This document shows, in pieces, positions 35,323 to 43,488 of a DNA stretch of 64,000 nt. The DNA lies in the NCBI GenBank assembly GCA_016716425.1, contig JADJWJ010000001.1, positions 503,450 to 567,449 of the forward strand. Reading direction: 5' to 3'. Position 1 is the stretch's first letter; each line of letters begins with the position of its first letter. The DNA comes from Betaproteobacteria bacterium (GTDB taxonomy: Bacteria > Pseudomonadota > Gammaproteobacteria > Burkholderiales > Casimicrobiaceae). Made by a program: the position numbers and the translations under genes. The notes under the pieces were generated by a model. The model was not told where the DNA came from and made no database searches. It saw only the letters and a list, made by a program, of their open reading frames with translations.

Positions 35323-37116
35323 TTGCGCCACATCCGCAACTTCTCGATCATCGCCCACATCGACCACGGGAAGTCGACGCTCGCCGATCGCTTCATCCAG
35401 CGCTGCGGCGGCCTGTCCGACCGCGAGATGAGCGAGCAGGTGCTCGACTCGATGGACCTCGAGCGCGAGCGCGGCATCACGATCAAGGCGCAGACGGCCG
35501 CGCTGGCGTACCGGGCGCGCGACGGGCAGACGTACGCGCTCAACCTGATCGACACGCCGGGCCACGTCGACTTCGCGTACGAGGTGTCGCGCTCGCTCGC
35601 GGCCTGTGAGGGGGCGCTGCTGGTCGTCGACGCGTCGCAGGGCGTCGAGGCGCAGACGGTCGCCAACTGCTACACCGCGATCGAGCAGGGCGTCGAGGTG
35701 ATCCCGGTGCTCAACAAGATCGACCTCCCGTCGGCGGAGCCGGAGCGCGTGATCGAGGAGATCGAGGACATCGTCGGCATCCCGGCGCAGGATGCGATCC
35801 GGGCGAGCGCCAAGACCGGCGAGGGCATCGACGACATCCTCGAGGCCGTGATCGCCCGCGTTCCGCCGCCCGCGGGAGATCCCGGCGCACCGCTGCAGGC
35901 GCTGGTCATAGACGCGTGGTTCGACAACTACGTCGGCGTCGTGATGCTGGTGCGCATGGTCAACGGCACGCTGAAGCCGCGCGACAAGGTCCTGCTGCTG
36001 GCGACGGGCGCCGTGCACCAGTGCGAGCAGGTCGGCGCGTTCACGCCGAAGGCGCTGGCCCGCGAGCAGTTGGCGGCCGGCGACGTCGGGTTCGTCATCG
36101 CCGGCGTCAAGGAACTGGCCGAGGCCAAGGTCGGCGACACGATCACGCACGCGCAGGCGGCAGCCGCCGGGCCGCTGCCCGGCTTCAAGGAAGTGAAGCC
36201 GCAGGTCTTCGCGGGCCTCTACCCGGTCGAGTCGAACCAGTACGAGGCGCTGCGCGAGGCGCTGACCAAGCTCAAGTTGAACGACGCGTCGCTGCACTTC
36301 GAGCCCGAGGTGTCGCAGGCGCTGGGCTTCGGCTTCCGCTGCGGCTTCCTGGGTCTGCTGCACATGGACATCGTGCAGGAGCGGCTCGAGCGCGAGTACG
36401 ACATGGACCTGATCACGACGGCGCCGTCCGTCGTCTACCAGGTGCTGCTGCGCGACGGCACGGTCGAGGAGATCGACAATCCGTCGAAGCTCCCCGACCT
36501 GTCGCGCGTCGAAGAGATCCGCGAGCCGGTGATCAAGGTCACGATCCTGGTGCCGCAGGACTACGTCGGGCCCGTGCTGACGCTGTGCACGGAGAAGCGC
36601 GGCGTGCAGCGCGACATGCAGTACCGCGGCCGGCAGGTGGTCATCCACTACGAGCTGCCGCTCGCCGAGGTCGTCATGGACTTCTTCGATCGGATGAAGA
36701 GCGTCTCCCGCGGCTACGCGTCGATGGATTACGAGTTCCTCGACTTCCGCGCCGCCGACGTCGTCAAGCTCGACATCCTGATCAACGGCGAGCGCGTCGA
36801 CGCGTTGTCGGTGATGGTCCACCGCTCGGTCGCGCAGTACCGCGGGCGCGAGGTCGTCGCCAAGATGCGCGGCCTCATCCCGCGGCAGATGTTCGACGTC
36901 GCGATCCAGGCGGCGATCGGCGCGCAGATCATCGCGCGGGAGTCGGTGAAGGCGATGCGCAAGAACGTGCTGGCCAAGTGCTACGGCGGCGACATCACGC
37001 GCAAGAAGAAGCTGCTCGAGAAGCAGAAGGCCGGCAAGAAGCGGATGAAGGCCGTCGGCAGCGTCGAGATCCCGCAGGAGGCGTTCCTGGCGATCCTGCA
37101 GGTGGGCGACAAATAG
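35323..37116 (+). CDS. lepA: Elongation factor 4 (LepA) ribosomal GTPase
   Basis: LepA is a translational GTPase that acts on stalled or misassembled ribosomes. The 597-residue protein has G1 AHIDHGKST, G3 DTPGHVDF and G4 NKIDLPSA, followed by domains II, III, V and the LepA-specific C-terminal domain (KRMKAVGSVEIPQEAFLAIL). Length matches the family. The start is a TTG at 35323: the conserved N-terminus RHIRNFSIIAHIDHGKST begins right after it and no ATG or GTG is available between it and the preceding gene. It heads the conserved lepA-lepB-rnc-era-recO-pdxJ run. Confidence 0.95.
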   Translation: MRHIRNFSIIAHIDHGKSTLADRFIQRCGGLSDREMSEQVLDSMDLERERGITIKAQTAALAYRARDGQTYALNLIDTPGHVDFAYEVSRSLAACEGALLVVDASQGVEAQTVANCYTAIEQGVEVIPVLNKIDLPSAEPERVIEEIEDIVGIPAQDAIRASAKTGEGIDDILEAVIARVPPPAGDPGAPLQALVIDAWFDNYVGVVMLVRMVNGTLKPRDKVLLLATGAVHQCEQVGAFTPKALAREQLAAGDVGFVIAGVKELAEAKVGDTITHAQAAAAGPLPGFKEVKPQVFAGLYPVESNQYEALREALTKLKLNDASLHFEPEVSQALGFGFRCGFLGLLHMDIVQERLEREYDMDLITTAPSVVYQVLLRDGTVEEIDNPSKLPDLSRVEEIREPVIKVTILVPQDYVGPVLTLCTEKRGVQRDMQYRGRQVVIHYELPLAEVVMDFFDRMKSVSRGYASMDYEFLDFRAADVVKLDILINGERVDALSVMVHRSVAQYRGREVVAKMRGLIPRQMFDVAIQAAIGAQIIARESVKAMRKNVLAKCYGGDITRKKKLLEKQKAGKKRMKAVGSVEIPQEAFLAILQVGDK

Positions 37117-37219
37117 GCGCTCCGAGGGACGAACGGCGATTCCGGGGGGCCGGACGCCGGCCCGGCCCGCGGGTGCCGTGGCACAATCCGCCGGGCCGCG
37201 CACACACCAACGAACGACG

Positions 37220-38047
37220 ATGAACTTCGCGCTGATCCTGTTCCTGCTGACGCTCGCCACCGGCGTGCTCTGGTTCGTCGACCGTGCCTGGCTCGCGCAA
37301 CGCCGGGCGCCGGGTGCGCCCGAGCCGGCCTGGGTGGAATACGCGGCGTCGTTCTTTCCCGTCCTGCTCGTCGTCTTCCTGCTGCGGTCGTTCGTCGCCG
37401 AGCCCTTCAAGATTCCGTCGTCGTCGATGCGGCCCACGCTCGAGGTCGGCGACTTCATCCTCGTCAACAAGTTCGCGTACGGGCTGCGGCTGCCGATCGT
37501 CGAGACCAAGGTCGTGCCGCTTTCCGACCCGCGGCGCGGCGACGTCGTCGTATTCCGCTATCCGGTGAACCCAAGCCAGGACTTCATCAAGCGGGTGGTC
37601 GGCGTCGGCGGCGACGTGGTCAAGTACGAGGACAAGAAGCTGACGGTGAACGGGCAGCCGCTGCCGCAGGTGCGCGACGGCACGTACAGCTACCTCGAGA
37701 ACCTGCGCTTCGAGACGCTCGACCGGTACAGCGAAACCGCGAACACGGGGGCGGGCGCGCACTCGTACACGATCGGCGTCAGCCCGCAGGCGGCTCCGGT
37801 GTATCCGCAGAACGTGCGGCCGTTTCCGGGCCGCGAGAATTGCGACTACAATGACCGCGGATTCACGTGCAAGGTCCCGGCCGGGCACTACTTCATGATG
37901 GGCGACAACCGCGACAACAGCGACGACAGCCGGTACTGGGGCTTCGTGCCGGACGACCACGTCCGCGGGAAGGCATTCTTCATCTGGTTCAACTGGGACG
38001 ACATTTCGAGCTTCGCGTTCAAGCGGGTGGGCAGCGGCATCCGCTAG
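37220..38047 (+). CDS. lepB: Signal peptidase I
   Basis: LepB cleaves signal peptides of secreted proteins at the periplasmic face of the inner membrane. The 275-residue protein has two N-terminal membrane helices, the catalytic Ser69 in IPSSSMRPTL, the general-base Lys124 in DFIKRVVGVGGD, and box E GDNRDNSDDSRYWG. It starts 103 bases after lepA, its normal partner. Confidence 0.95.
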   Translation: MNFALILFLLTLATGVLWFVDRAWLAQRRAPGAPEPAWVEYAASFFPVLLVVFLLRSFVAEPFKIPSSSMRPTLEVGDFILVNKFAYGLRLPIVETKVVPLSDPRRGDVVVFRYPVNPSQDFIKRVVGVGGDVVKYEDKKLTVNGQPLPQVRDGTYSYLENLRFETLDRYSETANTGAGAHSYTIGVSPQAAPVYPQNVRPFPGRENCDYNDRGFTCKVPAGHYFMMGDNRDNSDDSRYWGFVPDDHVRGKAFFIWFNWDDISSFAFKRVGSGIR

Positions 38048-38071
38048 CGCGCGTTACGAGGGACGACGGCG

Positions 38072-38440
38072 ATGACGATGACGGCGGGACAACGGGCGCA
38101 GCGAGGGCTGTCGATGATCGGTTTCCTGTTCGTCGCGGCGGTCGTGCTGGTGGTCGCGATGGTGTCGTTCCGGATGATTCCGGCGTACATCGAGTACTAC
38201 ACGATCCAGCGCGCACTCGAGGGCGCGCTCGCCGATTCCAACGACCTGTCGGTGGCGACGATCCGGCGCGCGATGGACCGGCGGCTGGCCGCCGACTACG
38301 CGGACGCGGTGGTGGCGAAGGACGTCGACGTCACGAAGTCCGGCAACACGATCACCGCGTCGGTGAGCTGGCAGAAGCAGCTGCACATGGTCGGCAACGT
38401 GAGCCTGCTGCTGGACTTCGACGCGACGGCGTCGCGGTAG
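38072..38440 (+). CDS. DUF4845 domain-containing membrane protein
   Basis: A 122-residue protein with one N-terminal membrane helix (MIGFLFVAAVVLVVAMVSF) and a small periplasmic domain (MIPAYIEYYTIQRALEGAL...). The family is found between lepB and rnc across betaproteobacteria and gammaproteobacteria and has no proven role. The N-terminus resembles a type IV pilin-like prepilin helix (GLSMIGFLF), but without other pilin features. Confidence 0.85.
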   Translation: MTMTAGQRAQRGLSMIGFLFVAAVVLVVAMVSFRMIPAYIEYYTIQRALEGALADSNDLSVATIRRAMDRRLAADYADAVVAKDVDVTKSGNTITASVSWQKQLHMVGNVSLLLDFDATASR

Positions 38441-38454
38441 CCGCGCCCGGCCGG

Positions 38455-39150
38455 ATGTCCGCTCCGCTCCGCGCGCAGCTCGGCTACGCATTCCGCCGTC
38501 CCGAGCTGCTGACGAGCGCCCTCACGCACCGGAGCTTCGGCGCTGCGCACAACGAGCGGCTGGAGTTCGTCGGCGACGCGGTGCTCAACTGCGTGGTCGG
38601 GGCCGCGCTGTACGAGCGCTTTCCGGCGCTGCCCGAGGGCGACCTGTCGCGGGTCCGTGCGGCGCTGGTCAATCAGGACACGCTGGCGCGCGTCGCCCGC
38701 CGACTCGGACTGGGCGGAGAGATCCGGCTGGGCGAGGGCGAATTGAAGAGCGGCGGCCACGACCGGACATCGATTCTCGCCGACGCGCTCGAGGCCGTGT
38801 TCGGCGCGGTGTTCGTCGACGGCGGCTTCGAGGCGGCACGGTCGGTGATCGACGCGTGCTACGGCGACGTGCTGGCGCAGGCCGATCCGGCTTCGCTGGG
38901 CAAGGATCCGAAGACGCGGCTGCAGGAGTGGCTGCAGGCGCGCCGGCTGCCGGTGCCCGAGTACGTCGTCACGGCCACGACCGGCGACGCGCACGCGCAG
39001 CAGTTCGAGGTCGAGTGCCGGATTCCGGCACTGTCGCTCGCGACGACGGGCCGGGGCTCCAGCCGGCGCGTGGCCGAGCAGGCGGCGGCCGAAGCCGCGG
39101 GCGCGCAGGCCGCGCTGCTCGCGGCCGGAGACAGGCGTGGCGGCGGCTGA
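38455..39150 (+). CDS. rnc: Ribonuclease III
   Basis: RNase III cuts double-stranded RNA in rRNA and mRNA maturation. The 231-residue protein has the catalytic signature NERLEFVGDAVLN, the second acidic cluster in DALEAVFGAVFVDGG, and a C-terminal dsRNA-binding domain (DPKTRLQEWLQARRLPVPEY..., ending with the RVAEQAAAEAAG helix). The ATG at 38455 starts 14 bases after the DUF4845 stop. Its end overlaps era by 14 bases. Confidence 0.95.
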   Translation: MSAPLRAQLGYAFRRPELLTSALTHRSFGAAHNERLEFVGDAVLNCVVGAALYERFPALPEGDLSRVRAALVNQDTLARVARRLGLGGEIRLGEGELKSGGHDRTSILADALEAVFGAVFVDGGFEAARSVIDACYGDVLAQADPASLGKDPKTRLQEWLQARRLPVPEYVVTATTGDAHAQQFEVECRIPALSLATTGRGSSRRVAEQAAAEAAGAQAALLAAGDRRGGG

Positions 39151-40045
39151 CGGCAGGCCGGCGGCGGCGGACTTCCGCTGCGGCCACGTGGCGATCGTCG
39201 GCCGGCCGAGCGTGGGGAAGTCGACGCTGATGAACGCGCTGATCGGCGCGAAGATCAGCATCACGTCGAAGAAGCCGCAGACGACGCGGCACCGGATCGT
39301 CGGTATCGCCACCGACGCGGCCGCCCAGTTCGTGTTCGTCGACACGCCCGGCTTCCAGACGCGGCACCGGTCGCGCCTCAACGAGCACCTGAACCGCGCG
39401 GTGCGCGACAGCCTCGCCGACGTCGACGCCGTCGTGCTGGTGCTCGACGCCACGCGGATCACGGAGGCCGACCGCGCCGTGGTCCGCCTGCTGCCGGCGC
39501 GCGTGCCGGTGGTTGCGGCCGTCAACAAGGTGGACCTCGTCGCCGACAAGGCGACGCTGCTGCCCCGGCTCTCCGAGATCGCGGCGCTGCACCCGTTCGC
39601 CGCGATCGTTCCGGTCTCGGCCGACAGAGGCACGCAGCTTGCCGAGCTGAAGGCCGAATTGGCGAAGCTGCTGCCGGCGTCGGCGCCGCTGTATCCGGAA
39701 GACGACCTGACCGACCGCGACGAGCGGTTCCTCGCTGCCGAGTTCATCCGCGAGAAGATCTTCCGGATGCTGGGCGACGAGGTGCCGTACGCGACGACCG
39801 TCGGCATCGAGCAGTTCGCGGTGGAGGGATCGCTGCGCCGGATCCACGCGACCGTCTACGTCGACAAGCCGGGGCAGCGCGCGATCCTGCTGGGCGAGGG
39901 CGGGGCGCGGATGAAGGCGATCGCCACGCAGGCGCGCGCCGAGATGGAGCGCCTCTTCGGCGGCAAGGTGTACCTGGAGGTCTGGGTGCGCGTGAAGCGC
40001 GGTTGGGCCGACACCGACGCGTCGCTCGCGCGCTTCGGCTACTGA
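39137..40045 (+). CDS. era: GTPase Era
   Basis: Era binds 16S rRNA and helps assemble the small ribosomal subunit. The 302-residue protein has G1 GRPSVGKST, G2 KPQTTRHRIVG, G3 DTPGFQ, G4 NKVDL, and a C-terminal KH domain with GEGGARMKAIATQARAEMERLFG. Start is a GTG at 39137 lying within the end of rnc, implying translational coupling. The preceding residues are Ala-rich and poorly conserved. Confidence 0.95.
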   Translation: MAAADGRPAAADFRCGHVAIVGRPSVGKSTLMNALIGAKISITSKKPQTTRHRIVGIATDAAAQFVFVDTPGFQTRHRSRLNEHLNRAVRDSLADVDAVVLVLDATRITEADRAVVRLLPARVPVVAAVNKVDLVADKATLLPRLSEIAALHPFAAIVPVSADRGTQLAELKAELAKLLPASAPLYPEDDLTDRDERFLAAEFIREKIFRMLGDEVPYATTVGIEQFAVEGSLRRIHATVYVDKPGQRAILLGEGGARMKAIATQARAEMERLFGGKVYLEVWVRVKRGWADTDASLARFGY

Positions 40046-40061
40046 CCGGACGCGCGCCCGG

Positions 40062-40838
40062 ATGGCCACGCGTGCAACCGCGCAACGGCGCGACGACGAG
40101 CCGGCGTTCGTGCTCCACGCCTACCCGTACCGCGAGACCAGCCTGATCGTCGAGGCGCTCACACCCGGCTACGGCCGCGTTGCGATGGTGGCGCGGGGTG
40201 CCAAGCGCCCGCGCTCGGAGACGCGCGGACTGCTGCAGGCATTTCAGCCGCTCGTGTTGTCGTGGGCGGGCACCGGCGAGCTGAAGACGCTGCTGAAGGC
40301 GGAGTGGCGCGGCGGGATGCCGCTGCCCGGCGGCTCCGCGCTGCTGGCCGGCTTCTACGTCAACGAGCTCCTGCTGAAGCTGCTTCCGCGCGAAGACCCG
40401 CACGCGGCGCTGTTCGATGCTTACGCGACGGCACTGGCCGCGCTGGCGGAGCGGCCGCCGGCGGCCGCGCAGGCCGCGGTGCTGCGACGGTTCGAGATGA
40501 CGCTGCTGGCCGAGCTCGGCTATGCGCTGTCGCTGACGCGCGACGCGGCCACTGGCGAGCCCGTCGATCCGGCGGGCAGGTACCATTACGTGTTCGACCG
40601 CGGGCCGCAGCGGATCGCGGCGAACGTGGCGCAGGAGCCCGCACCCGGCGGGCAGGTCGTGCGCGGCGCGACGCTGATCGCGCTGACGACGCAGGCGTTC
40701 CCCGACGCCGAGACGGCGGCCGAGGCCAAGCGCCTGATGCGCGAGGTGCTCGACCACCACCTCGACGCGCGGCAGGTGTTCAGCCGGCGGATCGTCCGCG
40801 ACCTCATGGCCCTCGACGAGGAAGGACCGCAATCGTGA
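40062..40838 (+). CDS. recO: DNA repair protein RecO
   Basis: RecO loads RecA on SSB-coated DNA together with RecR. The 258-residue protein starts with the OB-fold (AFVLHAYPYRETSLIVEALT..., VARGAKRPRSETRGLLQAF) and continues with the helical domain (GFYVNELLLKLLPREDPHAALFD). The stop overlaps the pdxJ GTG start by four bases (GTGA). Confidence 0.94.
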   Translation: MATRATAQRRDDEPAFVLHAYPYRETSLIVEALTPGYGRVAMVARGAKRPRSETRGLLQAFQPLVLSWAGTGELKTLLKAEWRGGMPLPGGSALLAGFYVNELLLKLLPREDPHAALFDAYATALAALAERPPAAAQAAVLRRFEMTLLAELGYALSLTRDAATGEPVDPAGRYHYVFDRGPQRIAANVAQEPAPGGQVVRGATLIALTTQAFPDAETAAEAKRLMREVLDHHLDARQVFSRRIVRDLMALDEEGPQS

Positions 40839-41602
40839 TCGAACTGGGCGTCAACATCGACCATGTGGCGACGCTGCGCGAGGCGCGGCGCACCCACGAG
40901 CCGGACCCCGTGTGGGCGGCGGTGGAAGCGCACCTGGGCGGCGCCGACGGCATCACCGTCCACCTGCGCGAGGACCGCCGCCACATTCAGGACGAGGACG
41001 TGCGCCGGCTGCGCGACCTCGTGCACATCAAGCTCAACCTGGAGATGGCGGCCACGGAAGAGATGACGCACGTCGCCTGCGACCTCAAGCCCGAGATGGC
41101 GATGCTGGTGCCGGAAGGACGGCAGGAGGTGACCACCGAGGGCGGGCTCGACGTCGCCGGCCACGAGCGCGCGCTGGCGGGTGTCGTCGCGCGGCTCGCC
41201 GACGCCGGCATCGTGACGTCGGTGTTCATCGACGCCGAGTTGGCGCAGGTCGAGGCGGCCGCGCGCATCGGCGCGCGCGTGTGCGAAGTGCACACGGGGC
41301 CCTATGCACACGCGTTCCACGCCAAAGGACGCGACGCCGAGAGCGCGGCCGTCGTCGCCGAGATCGAGAAAATCCGTGCCGCGGGTGCTGCGATCCGCGC
41401 GCTCGGCATGCGCTTCAACGCGGGCCATGCGCTCAACTACTTCAACGTGCAGCCGGTGGCGCGGCTGCAGGGCGTGCGCGAGCTGCACATCGGTCACGCG
41501 ATCGTCTCGCGTGCCGTGTTCGTCGGCCTGCGCGAGGCGGTGCAGCAGATGAAGGCGCTGATGCGCGAAGCGGCGGCAGCGGGTCCGGGGGCCGCACCTT
41601 GA
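40835..41602 (+). CDS. pdxJ: Pyridoxine 5'-phosphate synthase
   Basis: PdxJ makes pyridoxine 5'-phosphate from 3-amino-2-oxopropyl phosphate and deoxyxylulose 5-phosphate, the last ring-forming step of vitamin B6 synthesis. The 255-residue TIM barrel begins ELGVNIDHVATLREAR and carries the catalytic GADGITVHLREDRRHIQ and the phosphate-binding NAGHALNYFNV and ELHIGHAIVSRAVFVGL. GTG start overlapping recO. The gene acpS, which usually follows pdxJ, is absent; nagZ follows directly with a one-base overlap (TGATG). Confidence 0.95.
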   Translation: MIELGVNIDHVATLREARRTHEPDPVWAAVEAHLGGADGITVHLREDRRHIQDEDVRRLRDLVHIKLNLEMAATEEMTHVACDLKPEMAMLVPEGRQEVTTEGGLDVAGHERALAGVVARLADAGIVTSVFIDAELAQVEAAARIGARVCEVHTGPYAHAFHAKGRDAESAAVVAEIEKIRAAGAAIRALGMRFNAGHALNYFNVQPVARLQGVRELHIGHAIVSRAVFVGLREAVQQMKALMREAAAAGPGAAP

Positions 41603-42561
41603 TGCCGGCAATCGCGCTGCCGCGCGGCCCGGTGGTGCTGGGCGTCGAGGGCCTCGCCCTCACGGCGGCCGACCGCGAGCGTCTCGTCCATCCGTGCGTG
41701 GGCGGCGTCATCCTGTTCGCGCGCAACTACGCGGACCGCGCGCAGCTCGCGGCACTGACCGCGGAGATCCGCGCATTGCGCACGCCGCATCTGCTCGTCT
41801 GCGTCGACCACGAGGGCGGCCGCGTCCAGCGCTTCCGCGAGGGCTTCACGGCGATTCCGCCGATGCGCACGCTGGGCGAGCGCTGGGACGGCGACGTCGC
41901 CGGGGCGGCCGCCGAAGCGCTGCGGCTGGGCACCCTCATCGCGCGCGAGCTGCGCGCGCACGGCGTGGACTTCAGCTTCACGCCGGTGCTCGACCTCGAC
42001 TTCGGCGCCTCGACGGTCATCGGCGACCGCGCGTTCCACGGCCATCCGAATGCGGCGGCACACCTCGCCGCCTGCCTGCGACAAGGGCTCAACGCCGGCG
42101 GCTGCGCGGCGGTGGGGAAGCACTTTCCGGGACATGGCTTCGTCGCCGCCGACTCCCACACCGACGTGCCGATCGACGACCGGCCGCTGCCCGAACTCGT
42201 CGCGCACGACCTCGTGCCATTCGCAGTGCTGGCGAAGGCCGGGCTGGAGGGCGTGATGCCGGCGCACGTCGTGTTCCCGGCGGTCGACGCGGTCCCGGCC
42301 GGCTACTCGCGCGTGTGGCTGCAGGACATCCTGCGCGGGCGGTTGGGCTTCGACGGGCTCGTGTTCTCGGACGACCTCGGCATGGCCGGCGCGTTCACGG
42401 CTGGCGACATCGTGGCGCGCGCCGACGCGGCACTTGCCGCCGGCTGCGACATGGTGCTGACCTGCAACGACTTCACCGACGCCGACGATCTGCTGGCGCG
42501 CTGGCTTCCGCCGGCGCAGCCGGACCTCGCGCGCAGGACAGCGCGGATGGAAGGAAAGTGA
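41602..42561 (+). CDS. nagZ: Beta-N-acetylglucosaminidase NagZ
   Basis: NagZ is a family 3 glycoside hydrolase that removes GlcNAc from anhydro-muropeptides in cytoplasmic cell-wall recycling. The 319-residue protein has the signature KHFPGHG at residues 173-179, with the His that acts as acid/base, and the nucleophile Asp in VFSDDLGMAGA. The N-terminus (VVLGVEGLALTAADRERL) matches the family. It is slightly short at the C-terminus, and its stop codon lies in the left arm of a palindromic repeat, so the last residues may have been replaced when that element inserted. Confidence 0.94.
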   Translation: MPAIALPRGPVVLGVEGLALTAADRERLVHPCVGGVILFARNYADRAQLAALTAEIRALRTPHLLVCVDHEGGRVQRFREGFTAIPPMRTLGERWDGDVAGAAAEALRLGTLIARELRAHGVDFSFTPVLDLDFGASTVIGDRAFHGHPNAAAHLAACLRQGLNAGGCAAVGKHFPGHGFVAADSHTDVPIDDRPLPELVAHDLVPFAVLAKAGLEGVMPAHVVFPAVDAVPAGYSRVWLQDILRGRLGFDGLVFSDDLGMAGAFTAGDIVARADAALAAGCDMVLTCNDFTDADDLLARWLPPAQPDLARRTARMEGK

Positions 42562-42635
42562 GGGTCAGATCCGCGTCTCGCAGCTGCAGGCGGCGGCCTC
42601 CCGCATCCGAATCGCGAATCTGACCCTCATTTTCC
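42554..42635. repeat. Inverted repeat carrying the stop codons of nagZ and iclR
   Basis: The left arm gaaagtgagggtcagat (42554-42570) pairs with the right arm atctgaccctcattttcc (42618-42635). The TGA in the left arm ends nagZ, and the TGA read on the other strand in the right arm ends the convergent iclR-family gene. The core agggtcaga is shared with the repeats near 28.6 and 61.7 kb. Confidence 0.75.
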
Positions 42636-43463
42636 GTGCGGCGAGCGCCCGCCCAGCCGCCGCGTGAGCTCCTCGGCGGTGTGGGCGACCACGGGCCCCA
42701 GCTGCTTGATCCGCTCGTCGGGCAGCCGCGACGACGGGCCCGCGAGCGAGATCGCGCCCAGCACCTCGGCGTGCTCGTCGTAGATCGGCGCGGCCACGCA
42801 GCGCGTGCCGAGCGCGTGCTCCTCGTCGTCGAACGACCAGCCGCGCTGGCGGATCACGCGGATGCTCTGCCACATCGTCTCGGGCGACGTGATCGTGTTG
42901 CCGGTGATTCGCGGCAGCCCCTTGACCTTGAGGATCGCGTCGATCTGCTCGTCGGGCAGCGCGGCGAAGATCGCCTTGCCCACGCCCGACGCGTGCAGCG
43001 GCACGCGGCTGCCGAGCTTCACGATCGTGCGCATCATCTCGCGGCACTGCACCTGGTCGATGAACACGGCCTCGGTGCCGTCGAGGATGCCGAGGTTCGC
43101 CGTCTCGCCCGACTGCTCCATCAGGCGCCGCATGTACGGATGGCTCTGCGCGACGAAGTCGCGGTTGGCGAGGAAGCTCGACCCGACGGCGAACGCCTGC
43201 AGGCCGATGTACCAGCGGCCGAGCTCGCCGCCCTGGTAGACGTAGCCCATCTTCTCCAGCGTGGCGAGCAGGCGGTGCGCGGTCGACGGCGCGAGCGTGA
43301 CCCGCTGCGCGAGGTCGGTCAGCGTCAGCCCGCCTTCGGCGCGGGCGAGGGCCTCGAGCAGCGACAGGCCGCGCGTGAGGCTTTGCACCTGCACGGTGAC
43401 GGTGCCGGGCTTCGCGGGCGTGCGGCCGCGGCGGGGAGGCGGAGGGGCGAGTCGGTGGGGCAT
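42627..43463 (-). CDS. IclR family transcriptional regulator
   Basis: A 278-residue regulator with an N-terminal winged helix (LTLTDLAQRVTLAPSTAHRLLATLEKMGYV) and the IclR effector-binding domain (GKAIFAALPDEQIDAIL, APIYDEHAEVLGAISLAGPSSRL). It is the last gene of the eight-gene minus-strand run and starts 25 bases after the dehydrogenase gene, so it probably controls that dehydrogenase or part of the phosphonate cluster. The ATG at 43463 was chosen as it clears the upstream stop codon. A Pro/Arg-rich N-terminal tail of about 25 residues precedes the helix-turn-helix. Confidence 0.9.
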   Translation of the reverse strand: MPHRLAPPPPRRGRTPAKPGTVTVQVQSLTRGLSLLEALARAEGGLTLTDLAQRVTLAPSTAHRLLATLEKMGYVYQGGELGRWYIGLQAFAVGSSFLANRDFVAQSHPYMRRLMEQSGETANLGILDGTEAVFIDQVQCREMMRTIVKLGSRVPLHASGVGKAIFAALPDEQIDAILKVKGLPRITGNTITSPETMWQSIRVIRQRGWSFDDEEHALGTRCVAAPIYDEHAEVLGAISLAGPSSRLPDERIKQLGPVVAHTAEELTRRLGGRSPHGK

Positions 43464-43488
43464 TGGCGAAGGCGTCCGGAGGCGGGGA

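Noticed and set aside
38072..38440. DUF4845 protein as a type IV pilin-like protein
   Set aside because: The hydrophobic N-terminal helix resembles a prepilin, but length, gene context (lepB-rnc) and the rest of the sequence match DUF4845.
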